Assembly (NCBI GenBank): GCA_024638585.1
Contig: JAHEKA010000034.1
Coordinates: forward strand, 1-11,570
DNA: 11,570 nucleotides
From: Rhodospirillales bacterium
Lineage (GTDB): Bacteria > Pseudomonadota > Alphaproteobacteria > SMXQ01
Direction: 5' to 3'
Shown here: in pieces, positions 1 to 7,203 of the stretch
Position numbering within the stretch: position 1 is the first letter of the stretch
Layout of the letters: each line of letters starts with the position of its first letter
The notes under the pieces: generated by a model
What the model saw: only the letters and a program-made list of their open reading frames with translations
Told to the model about the DNA's origin: nothing
The model's database searches: none
Made by a program: the position numbers and the translations under genes

Positions 1-1029
1 GCAGGCGAGATGCAGCGTCACGCCACCCTCCAGAGGCTTCAGGCCCGGGGCCAGGCCCTCCTTGGCGGCGATATCGACGATGTATTCGCTGATGTCGCGG
101 GTCGCCTCCGACAGTCGCCGCACGTCTTTGGAGGCGGGGTCGTCTTCTGGCACGATCAGGGGCCATTCGAACTTCAACATCAACGCGCAGGACGGCGTCA
201 GGGCGATCACGTCATGGCCGCTTTCGATCCACGGCGCGAAATAGGCCGCGGTGCGCTTGGCATTCTCCGCCACTCGGCCGATATCACCGTGCTCAAGCTG
301 CGGCATGCCGCAGCACCCGGGATAGCCGACTTCGGTTTCGACGCCGTTCAGCGCCAGGATTTTGCGGGCGGCCTCGCCGATGGTCGGGTTGTTGTAATTG
401 ACGAAACAGGTGGCATAGAGGATCGCCTTGCGGCCATGGGCCGGGGCATCCGCGTTGACCTCCGGGCTTTCGCCGGCGGCGCGGGCGGTGAAGGTCTTGC
501 CATGGAACTTGGGCAGCTCGGCCTCGGCATGGACATCGGCCACCGATTGCAGGATGCCGCGGGTCAGCCCGTTGCCGGTGCCCGAAGCCCAGTTGGCGAG
601 CCCCGGCATGGACCCGGCCAGGCGCCCGTTGCGGTCGGTCTCGGTGAGCTGGCGGTCCATGAGGCCGACCTTGCCCTTTTTGTTCTCGACCGCGCGGTAG
701 CGCAGCATCAGGTGGGGGAAATCGAGGTTGAATTCGTGGGGCGGCACGTAGGGACACTTCGTCATGAAACACATGTCACACAGCGTGCAGGCGTCCACCA
801 CCGGCTTGAAATCGTCGCTCTTGACCGAATCGAGTTCTCCGCTTTCCGACTCGTCGATCAGGTCGAACAGGCGCGGGAAGGAATCGCAGAGCGAGAAACA
901 CCGGCGGCAGCCATGGCAGATGTCGAACACCCGGCGCAGTTCGGCGTCCAGTTTTTCCTCGTCGTAAAATTCCGGGTCGTTCCAGTCGATCGGGTGCCGT
1001 GTGGGGGCTTCGAGTCCGCCTTCGCTCAT
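1..1029 (-). CDS. GlpC/HdrD-like iron-sulfur oxidoreductase (3' end outside window)
   Basis: This is a cytoplasmic electron-transfer protein of the GlpC / heterodisulfide reductase subunit D type; the redox partner is not known. 343 residues are visible, starting MSEGG, and the frame is still open at base 1. Two 4Fe-4S ferredoxin motifs come first: C38-C41-C44-C48, followed by DSF rather than the usual CP, then C81-C84-C87-C92-P. A first CCG domain follows (C208, then C239-C240 in GYPGCCGMPQLEHGDI), and a second begins (C281 in TPSCALMLK) with HLAC at the cut edge. There is no signal peptide or membrane segment. The ATG at 1029 has an AAGGAA about 13 nt upstream, and no better start was seen. 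It follows the rubrerythrin by 110 nt on the same strand. From memory, such proteins often sit between a rubrerythrin and a DUF3501 gene, so DUF3501 may lie just beyond the left edge (inference). The fold class is secure and the substrate unknown. Confidence 0.88.
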   Translation of the reverse strand, partial: MSEGGLEAPTRHPIDWNDPEFYDEEKLDAELRRVFDICHGCRRCFSLCDSFPRLFDLIDESESGELDSVKSDDFKPVVDACTLCDMCFMTKCPYVPPHEFNLDFPHLMLRYRAVENKKGKVGLMDRQLTETDRNGRLAGSMPGLANWASGTGNGLTRGILQSVADVHAEAELPKFHGKTFTARAAGESPEVNADAPAHGRKAILYATCFVNYNNPTIGEAARKILALNGVETEVGYPGCCGMPQLEHGDIGRVAENAKRTAAYFAPWIESGHDVIALTPSCALMLKFEWPLIVPEDDPASKDVRRLSEATRDISEYIVDIAAKEGLAPGLKPLEGGVTLHLAC

Positions 1030-1090
1030 CGCTTGCTCGCGTTCCTTGGATTGGGCTGGCCAGAGGAATTCTGTATTTGGGGACAAGGGA

Positions 1091-1123
1091 AAGGCGCCGG
1101 GCCGGTCGGGGCGCCGGCGCCTT
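1091..1123 (-). terminator. GC stem-loop between rubrerythrin and Fe-S gene (terminator or attenuator)
   Basis: Perfect 10-bp inverted repeat: AAGGCGCCGG at 1091-1100 pairs with CCGGCGCCTT at 1114-1123, with a 13-nt loop. It starts 16 nt past the rubrerythrin stop. On the transcribed strand it is followed by TCCCTTGTCCCC, which is pyrimidine-rich but not a true U-run. It may be a weak intrinsic terminator, a partial attenuator, or an mRNA 3'-end stabiliser that leaves rubrerythrin in excess over the downstream Fe-S protein. The structure is seen in the sequence; the function is inferred. Confidence 0.5.
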
Positions 1124-1139
1124 CCGCGTGCAACGCCGG

Positions 1140-1559
1140 TCAGTCGAGGTTATCGAGAGCCTTCTGGAAGCGCCCGGCGTGGGATTTTTCCGCCTTGGCG
1201 AGGGTTTCGAACCAATCGGCGATCTCATCGAAACCTTCGTCACGGGCCGACTTGGCCATGGACGGATACATGTCGGTGTATTCGTGGGTCTCACCGGCCA
1301 CCGATGCCTTCAGGTTGCTGGCGGTGTCGCCGATGGGCTCGCCGGTGGCGGGGTCGCCGACCTCCTCGAGGTACTCGAGATGGCCATGGGCATGACCGGT
1401 TTCGCCTTCGGCGGTGGAGCGGAACACGGTGGACACGTCGTTGTAGCCTTCGACGTCGGCCTTCTGCGCGAAATACAGGTAGCGGCGGTTGGCCTGGGAT
1501 TCACCGGCAAACGCGTCCTTGAGATTCTGTTCGGTTTTGGTCCCTTTGAGTGCAGGCAT
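1140..1559 (-). CDS. Rubrerythrin, rubredoxin-less (erythrin type)
   Basis: Non-haem di-iron protein of the ferritin-like superfamily. Relatives reduce hydrogen peroxide with electrons from a rubredoxin or similar carrier in the cytoplasm. The 139-residue chain (MPALKGTKTEQ...) is a four-helix bundle with the expected ligands: E20 in AFAGESQANRRY, E53 and H56 in AEGETGHAHGH, E90 and E93 in GETHEYTDMYP, and E124 and H127 in AEKSHAGRF. It ends right after the bundle (KALDNLD). The C-terminal rubredoxin domain of classical rubrerythrin, with its two CxxC knuckles, is absent, so electrons must come from another protein; the adjacent Fe-S oxidoreductase is a candidate (inference). I chose the ATG at 1559 because AAGGAGG lies 10 nt upstream. 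A longer frame reaches 1622, but its extra 21 residues look like leader sequence. The gene has its own promoter with an Irr-type palindrome. Confidence 0.95.
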   Translation of the reverse strand: MPALKGTKTEQNLKDAFAGESQANRRYLYFAQKADVEGYNDVSTVFRSTAEGETGHAHGHLEYLEEVGDPATGEPIGDTASNLKASVAGETHEYTDMYPSMAKSARDEGFDEIADWFETLAKAEKSHAGRFQKALDNLD

Positions 1560-1569
1560 GCTTTTCTCT

Positions 1570-1576
1570 CCTCCTT
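1570..1576 (-). promoter_or_regulatory. Strong ribosome binding site that sets the rubrerythrin start
   Basis: AAGGAGG on the minus strand, with 10 nt between it and the ATG at 1559, is close to the ideal anti-16S match. It favours the 139-residue product over the longer in-frame start at 1622. Confidence 0.8.
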
Positions 1577-1627
1577 GCGGTGTTTTAGGCGCCCTTGCGG
1601 GTCCCTGCGGTGATTGCGACACCCCTC

Positions 1628-1655
1628 AATATAAGCGCGGGAATGCCTTTGTCAA
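1628..1655 (-). promoter_or_regulatory. Sigma70-type promoter of the rubrerythrin gene
   Basis: Reading the minus strand, a perfect -35 TTGACA (1650-1655) is followed after 16 bp by a -10 TATATT (1628-1633), which matches the TATAAT consensus at five of six positions. The predicted start of transcription is near 1621, giving a leader of about 60 nt before the ATG at 1559. The AT-rich block stands out in GC-rich DNA. It gives the rubrerythrin, and probably the Fe-S gene behind it, transcription independent of irr. Confidence 0.8.
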
Positions 1656-1657
1656 TA

Positions 1658-1676
1658 GTTTAGAATAATTCTAAAC
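1658..1676 (-). promoter_or_regulatory. Irr box (iron control element) palindrome upstream of rubrerythrin
   Basis: The 19-bp palindrome GTTTAGAATAATTCTAAAC has perfect 9-bp arms around a single central base at 1667. It contains TTTAGAA-N3-TTCTAAA, the iron control element pattern known for alphaproteobacterial Irr. It ends 2 bp upstream of the -35 hexamer, so its centre is near -46 from the predicted start. An irr gene lies immediately upstream. The palindrome is certain; binding by Irr is a strong inference. Whether bound Irr activates or blocks this promoter cannot be read from the sequence. Confidence 0.85.
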
Positions 1677-1709
1677 CACTTTTTACAGCACTGAAACTAA
1701 TAATTATTC

Positions 1710-2135
1710 TTAAGATGAGCGCACGCGGATGACGACGTCCACGCGTTCGACCGTCGCGCCCTCGGGGGGCTCCGGAACGGCCGAGATCACGACATCGCCG
1801 TGATCGATGTCCTTCAACTCACGCCGGTCTTCGAAGAAGAAATGGTGGTGGTCGGACACATTGGTATCGAAGTAAGAGCACCCCGAATCGACGACGATCT
1901 CACGGACCAAGCCGGCTTCGGTGAACTGGTGCAGCGCGTTGTAGATGGTGGCCAGCGATATCCGGTGGCCGGCGTCCGCCGCCCGGGCATGCAGTTCTTC
2001 GGCGGTCAGGTGGCAATCGCCGGCATCGCGCAGCAGCTTGGCAAGCGCCATGCGCTGGCGCGTCGGGCGCAGCCCGCAGCGCTTCAGGACATCCACAACT
2101 TCCTTGTATGGCCGCTCCACCATTTCGCGTTTCAT
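1710..2135 (-). CDS. irr: Irr, iron/haem-responsive Fur-family transcription regulator
   Basis: Irr controls iron and haem genes in alphaproteobacteria and is normally active when iron or haem is scarce. The 141-residue product has a winged-helix DNA-binding domain with the Irr hallmark CGLRPTRQRMAL (20-31), HLTAEELH (42-49) and recognition helix SLATIYNALHQFTEAG (60-75). The dimerisation half follows, with YFDTNVSDHHHFFFEDRREL. The triple histidine H96-H98 is the family's haem/metal-sensing signature. The C-terminal CxxC zinc motifs of Fur and PerR are absent, as is usual for Irr. No N-terminal Cys-Pro haem regulatory motif is present, so any haem response would rely on the histidine site. 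The start is uncertain: ATG at 2135 has a poor Shine-Dalgarno, ATG at 2123 is possible, and a TTG at 2252 falls inside the promoter. It sits upstream of its likely target, the rubrerythrin. Confidence 0.92.
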   Translation of the reverse strand: MKREMVERPYKEVVDVLKRCGLRPTRQRMALAKLLRDAGDCHLTAEELHARAADAGHRISLATIYNALHQFTEAGLVREIVVDSGCSYFDTNVSDHHHFFFEDRRELKDIDHGDVVISAVPEPPEGATVERVDVVIRVRSS

Positions 2136-2222
2136 CCCAACTCGGCCCCATCCGCCCCATTCCGGGGCATGCGCCACCCAAAAACAGGCGGAAGGCCGGA
2201 AAGTTAAATCAACTGAATGAGT

Positions 2223-2252
2223 AGTATATAGGGTTTTTTGGAAAAAGTCCAA
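2223..2252 (-). promoter_or_regulatory. Candidate sigma70 promoter of irr
   Basis: On the minus strand a -35-like TTGGAC (2247-2252) and a -10-like TATACT (2223-2228) are separated by 18 bp, in an AT-rich patch between the NMO-like gene and irr. The predicted start near 2216 would give a leader of about 80 nt to the ATG at 2135. That leader holds a small hairpin (GCCCC 2154-2158 with GGGGC 2164-2168). No Irr box like the one at 1658-1676 was found here, so autoregulation is not evident. Confidence 0.5.
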
Positions 2253-2265
2253 ACTGGTGGAATGA

Positions 2266-2278
2266 CCCGGTTTCCGGG
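2266..2278 (-). terminator. Short hairpin after the NMO-like gene (weak terminator candidate)
   Basis: CCCGG and CCGGG pair over a 3-nt loop, 4 nt past the stop codon of the NMO-like gene and just ahead of the irr promoter. The stem is only 5 bp and no U-run follows, so it is a weak candidate. Its position at the boundary between two transcription units is the main argument for it. Confidence 0.3.
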
Positions 2279-2282
2279 GGCT

Positions 2283-3680
<1,398 letters not shown>

Positions 3681-3695
3681 CTATCGCCTCCCCCT

Positions 3696-3724
3696 GGCCC
3701 CGGCCCGCGACAGGTGCCGGGGCC
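3696..3724 (-). terminator. Stem-loop between pnp and the NMO-like gene
   Basis: Perfect 9-bp inverted repeat: GGCCCCGGC (3696-3704) pairs with GCCGGGGCC (3716-3724), loop 11 nt. It begins 8 nt past the pnp stop. On the transcribed strand it is followed by the purine-rich ribosome binding site of the NMO-like gene, not by a U-run. It is therefore not a canonical intrinsic terminator. It could cap the 3' end of the operon mRNA or reduce readthrough into the next gene. Confidence 0.5.
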
Positions 3725-3732
3725 GACCCGGA

Positions 3733-5868
3733 CTATTCCGCAGCCGGCGTATCGGCCGCCTCCTTGGTCAGGTCGTCGCCGGTCTCCTGATTGACCACAC
3801 GCATGGACAACCTGACCTTGCCGCGATCGTCGATCCCGAGCACCTTGACCTTCACCTCATCGCCCTCGTTGACGACATCGGTGACCTTCCCGGTCCGACC
3901 TTCGGCCAGCTCACTGATATGCACCAGCCCGTCCCGGTTGCCCAGGAAGTTCACGAAGGCCCCGAAATCGACCACCTTGACGACCTTGCCGGTATAGATG
4001 ACGCCGACCTCGGGCTCGGCGACGATCGACTTGATCCAATCGATAGCCCGCTGGGCCGCTTCGCCGTCCACCGCCGCCACCTTGATGGTGCCATCGTCCT
4101 CGATATCGATCTTGGCGCCGGTGGTCTCGCAAATCTCGCGGATGACCTTGCCGCCGGTGCCGATGACATCGCGGATCTTGTCCTTGGGAACGGAGAAAGC
4201 GGTGATGCGGGGCGCGTTGTCGGAAACCTCCTCCCGCGCACCGGACAGCGCCTTTTCCATCTCGCCCAGGATATGCAGACGGCCGTCCCGGGCCTGGCCC
4301 AGGGCGATCTCCATGATCTCCTCGGTGATCGAGGTGATCTTGATGTCCATCTGCAGGCTGGTGACGCCTTGGGAGGTGCCGGCGACCTTAAAGTCCATGT
4401 CGCCGAGATGGTCCTCGTCACCGAGGATGTCCGACAGCACGGCGAACCGGTCGTCCTCTTTGATCAAACCCATGGCGATGCCCGCCACCGGCTTGGCGAG
4501 CGGCACGCCCGCGTCCATCAGCGAGAGCGATGACCCGCAGACCGTCGCCATCGAGGACGAACCGTTGGATTCCGTCACCTCCGACACGACGCGGATGGTG
4601 TAGGGAAAGTCATCCTTGCTGGGCAGCAGGGGATGGACGGCGCGCCAAGCGAGCTTGCCGTGACCGATTTCCCGGCGACCCGGCGAACGCAGGAAGCTCG
4701 CCTCGCCCACCGAATAGGGCGGGAAATTGTAATGCAGCAGGAAATGTTCCCGATAATCGCCGTCGAGCGCGTCGATGATCTGCTCATCCTGGCCGGTGCC
4801 CAGGGTGGCGACGGCCAGAACCTGGGTCTCGCCCCGGGTGAACAGTGCGCTGCCATGGGCCCGGGGCAGGACACCCACCTCGCAGGCGATCGGGCGCACG
4901 GTCTTGGTGTCCCGGCCGTCGATGCGAGGTTTTTGGTCCAGAATCGCGGTCCGCACGATGTCCTTTTCCAGCTTCTTGAAGGCGGCTCCGACGACGTCGG
5001 AAGTGGCGTCCTCGTCTTCCTCCAGAGCGCCAACGGTCTCGGCCTTGACGGCCTCGATGGCGCCATGGCGCACCGTCTTGTCGGGATTGGCGTAGGCGTC
5101 CCGCAGGCCGGCTTCGGCCAGCTCCTTGACCCGGGAGGCGACGGTGGCATGCTCGGCCGGCGGCTCGGCCACGGCCCAGGGCTCCTTGGCTGCGGTCTCG
5201 GCCATCGAGATGATGGCGTCGATCACCGGCTGGAATTCCCGGTGGCCGAACATCACGGCGCCCAGCATGACCTCTTCGGAAAGCTCATGGGCTTCGGATT
5301 CCACCATCAGCACCCCTTCTTGGGTGCCGGCGACGACCAGGTCGAGCTGGGAGCTGGACGCTTCGTCGACCTGGGGATTGAGCACGTATTCGCCGTCAAC
5401 ATAGCCGACCCGGGCCGCGCCGATGGGTCCGAGGAACGGGACGCCAGAGAGCGTCAGCGCCGCCGAGGCACCGACCAAAGCGACGATGTCGGGATCGTTC
5501 TCCAGGTCGTGGCACAGGACGGTGCATATGACCTGGGTCTCGTTGCGGAAATTGGGATGAAACAGGGGCCGGATGGGCCGGTCGATCAGGCGCGAGGTCA
5601 GCGTTTCCTTTTCACTGGGACGGCCTTCGCGCTTAAAAAAGCCACCGGGGATCTTGCCGGCGGCGAAGCTCTTTTCCTGGTAGTTCACGGTCAACGGAAA
5701 GAAATCGATGCCCGGCTTGGGCTCCTTCTGGGCGACCGCGGTACACAGCACCGTGGTTTCGCCATAGGTGGCAAGCACCGCCCCGTCGGCCTGGCGCGCC
5801 ATGCGCCCGCTTTCCAAGATCAGTTTGCGTCCACCCCAGTCGACTTCCTTCCTTATGATATCAAACAT
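3733..5868 (-). CDS. pnp: Polyribonucleotide nucleotidyltransferase (PNPase)
   Basis: PNPase degrades RNA from the 3' end by phosphorolysis, releasing nucleoside diphosphates, and is a core RNA-turnover enzyme. The 711-residue chain equals the E. coli length. It holds an N-terminal RNase PH domain (about 10-145, with FFKREGRPSEKE), a helical linker (about 240-310), the catalytic RNase PH domain (about 315-545), a KH domain with GTGG (570-573), and an S1 domain (about 621-692, GVIYTGKVVKVVDFGAFV). The active-site stretch ILGDEDHLGDMDFK keeps D486, D492 and K494 at the E. coli positions. Residues 693-711 form a short acidic tail. I chose the ATG at 5868 (MFDIIRKEV) because it matches the family start and has GGAAGG-type ribosome binding sequence 8 nt upstream. 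The frame extends to 5940, but that ATG lies in the loop of a stem-loop. It follows rpsO in the classical rpsO-pnp pair. Confidence 0.98.
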   Translation of the reverse strand: MFDIIRKEVDWGGRKLILESGRMARQADGAVLATYGETTVLCTAVAQKEPKPGIDFFPLTVNYQEKSFAAGKIPGGFFKREGRPSEKETLTSRLIDRPIRPLFHPNFRNETQVICTVLCHDLENDPDIVALVGASAALTLSGVPFLGPIGAARVGYVDGEYVLNPQVDEASSSQLDLVVAGTQEGVLMVESEAHELSEEVMLGAVMFGHREFQPVIDAIISMAETAAKEPWAVAEPPAEHATVASRVKELAEAGLRDAYANPDKTVRHGAIEAVKAETVGALEEDEDATSDVVGAAFKKLEKDIVRTAILDQKPRIDGRDTKTVRPIACEVGVLPRAHGSALFTRGETQVLAVATLGTGQDEQIIDALDGDYREHFLLHYNFPPYSVGEASFLRSPGRREIGHGKLAWRAVHPLLPSKDDFPYTIRVVSEVTESNGSSSMATVCGSSLSLMDAGVPLAKPVAGIAMGLIKEDDRFAVLSDILGDEDHLGDMDFKVAGTSQGVTSLQMDIKITSITEEIMEIALGQARDGRLHILGEMEKALSGAREEVSDNAPRITAFSVPKDKIRDVIGTGGKVIREICETTGAKIDIEDDGTIKVAAVDGEAAQRAIDWIKSIVAEPEVGVIYTGKVVKVVDFGAFVNFLGNRDGLVHISELAEGRTGKVTDVVNEGDEVKVKVLGIDDRGKVRLSMRVVNQETGDDLTKEAADTPAAE

Positions 5869-5925
5869 GCGTTCTCTTCCTTCCTTCCAACCTACCTCCC
5901 CGCGCGGCCCTGCCGCCATCGGGGT

Positions 5926-5950
5926 TTCGGCCCGCCCCATGCGGGCCGAA
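5926..5950 (-). terminator. rpsO-pnp intercistronic stem-loop
   Basis: Perfect 10-bp inverted repeat: TTCGGCCCGC (5926-5935) pairs with GCGGGCCGAA (5941-5950) over a 5-nt loop, 5 nt past the rpsO stop. On the transcribed strand ACCCCGATGG follows, with no U-run, so full termination is unlikely. In E. coli the matching interval holds a partial terminator and RNase III-cleaved stems through which PNPase represses its own message. A similar role here is an inference from position and strength. Confidence 0.6.
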
Positions 5951-5955
5951 CATCA

Positions 5956-6225
5956 TCAGCGCCTCAATCCGAGGCTCTGGATCAGTTTCTGGTATCGGTC
6001 TTCGTTCTTGCGTTTCAGGTAATCCAGCAACCGGCGCCGTTTTCCCACCATCATGATGAGCCCGCGCCGGGAGTGGAAATCGTGGTTATGGGTCTTGAGA
6101 TGCTCGGTCAGGTTTCCGATTCGTTCGGACAGGATCGCCACCTGCACCTCCGGCGACCCGGTATCGTTGGTCCCGGTGGCGTATTCGGCCACCAGTTCCT
6201 GTTTCTTTTCAGGCGTAATCGACAT
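5956..6225 (-). CDS. rpsO: 30S ribosomal protein S15
   Basis: Primary-binding protein of the small subunit. It binds the central domain of 16S rRNA and helps seed platform assembly. The 89-residue product has the standard family length and signatures: DTGSPEVQVAILSERI (21-36), LTEHLKTHNHDFHSRRGL (39-56) and the basic KRRRLLDYLKRKN stretch. It ends in the usual LGLRR. I chose the ATG at 6225 (MSITPEKKQEL) over an in-frame ATG at 6240, because GAAGGAG precedes it at proper spacing and it gives the family length. It starts 15 nt after the truB stop and is part of the same operon. Confidence 0.98.
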   Translation of the reverse strand: MSITPEKKQELVAEYATGTNDTGSPEVQVAILSERIGNLTEHLKTHNHDFHSRRGLIMMVGKRRRLLDYLKRKNEDRYQKLIQSLGLRR

Positions 6226-6240
6226 CGTTGACTCCTTCAA

Positions 6241-7203
6241 TCATGTGTTCAGCACGCGCACCGGCTGGATTTCTCCGTCGTGGTACCGGGCAAGCGCCAC
6301 CAAAGCACCGTCCTCCATCGCACACACGACGGTTCCGTCCGATAGTTTGGGGAATACGGCAATCGCGCCGGCCTCCCGGGCCCCGGGGCCACCAGTGCAT
6401 TGCACCTTTACGGGCCGCCCTTGTCGTATGGCGGCGGCCTGATCTCCGGTCACGGCCAGAGCCGGGATGTCGTCCAGCACGGTCTCAACCGGATAAAGGT
6501 CCTTCAAAGCGGGCGCACTATGCCCGATAGCGACTAGATTTTCCAGCGGAATTGCGGCGTCCTCGGTGAACGGGCCGACCCGGGTGCGGCGCAGTTCGGA
6601 GACGTATCCGACGGTCCCCACCGCCGCCGCCAGATCCCGGGCCAAGGCCCTGACATAGAACCCCTTGCCGCAATCCACCTCGAACACGGCCCGATCTTCA
6701 TCGGGCCGAGCCGTTAGCCGCAATCCATGGACCGTGACGGCGCGCGGCGCCAATGCCACCGCCTCGCCCGCCCGGGCGCGTTGATAGGCGCGCCGGCCAT
6801 CCCGCTTGAGGGCCGAATAGGCCGGCGGAACCTGATCGATGGTGCCGACGAACCGCCCGAGGATGCCCTCAAGGGCAGCGTCGGTGGGCCGGGCGCCGCT
6901 GGTTTCGACGATGTCGCCCTCGCCGTCGTCCGTTTCGCGGCGTTCGCCGAAACGGACCGTGAAACGGTAGCTCTTGGGCGCGCCCATCAGGTAGGAAACG
7001 GTTTTCGTGCCCTCGCCAAGCGCCACCGGCAGAACCCCGGTCGCCAGCGGGTCGAGGGTCCCGCCATGGCCGATGCGCTTGGGTCTGAGTGCTGCGCGCA
7101 GACGCGCGACACAGCCAGCCGAACTGAGCCCCAACGGCTTATCGACATTGAGCCAACCGTCGATGGCCCGGGCCCCCGCGGGCGGTTTGCGCCTACGTCC
7201 CAC
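6241..7203 (-). CDS. truB: tRNA pseudouridine(55) synthase
   Basis: TruB converts U55 in the T-loop of most tRNAs to pseudouridine and also acts as a tRNA folding chaperone. With a GTG start at 7203 the product has 320 residues. Motif I carries the catalytic aspartate, D51 in GHGGTLDPLATGVLP. Motif II is QVPPAYSALKRDGRRAY (about 124-140). Motif III is KGFYVRALARDL (about 180-191). A PUA-like C-terminal segment (about 250-310) includes TGDQAAAIRQGRPVK. The GTG start is preferred over an ATG at 7266 because GGAGG lies 8 nt upstream of it, it gives the expected length before GWLNVDKPLG, and the overlap with rbfA falls from 74 to 11 nt. That overlap suggests translational coupling to rbfA. Confidence 0.96.
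   Translation of the reverse strand: MGRRRKPPAGARAIDGWLNVDKPLGLSSAGCVARLRAALRPKRIGHGGTLDPLATGVLPVALGEGTKTVSYLMGAPKSYRFTVRFGERRETDDGEGDIVETSGARPTDAALEGILGRFVGTIDQVPPAYSALKRDGRRAYQRARAGEAVALAPRAVTVHGLRLTARPDEDRAVFEVDCGKGFYVRALARDLAAAVGTVGYVSELRRTRVGPFTEDAAIPLENLVAIGHSAPALKDLYPVETVLDDIPALAVTGDQAAAIRQGRPVKVQCTGGPGAREAGAIAVFPKLSDGTVVCAMEDGALVALARYHDGEIQPVRVLNT

Noticed and set aside
10..1395. 461-codon open frame on the plus strand across the Fe-S gene and rubrerythrin
   Set aside because: It is antisense to two well-supported genes with conserved cysteine and di-iron motifs. Its translation is low-complexity and resembles no family; long antisense frames are common in GC-rich DNA.
2136..2252. 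TTG at 2252 as start of irr
   Set aside because: It coincides with the predicted -35 element, and the added 39 residues (Trp- and Gly-rich) do not look like Irr.
5869..5940. Upstream in-frame extension of pnp to an ATG at 5940
   Set aside because: The ATG lies in the loop of the rpsO-pnp stem, and the added residues are absent from the usual PNPase N-terminus. The ATG at 5868 has a good ribosome binding site and gives exactly 711 residues.
4633..6231. 532-codon open frame on the plus strand opposite pnp and rpsO
   Set aside because: It is the antisense shadow of PNPase and S15, both full-length and motif-complete. No ribosome binding site or recognisable domain was seen.
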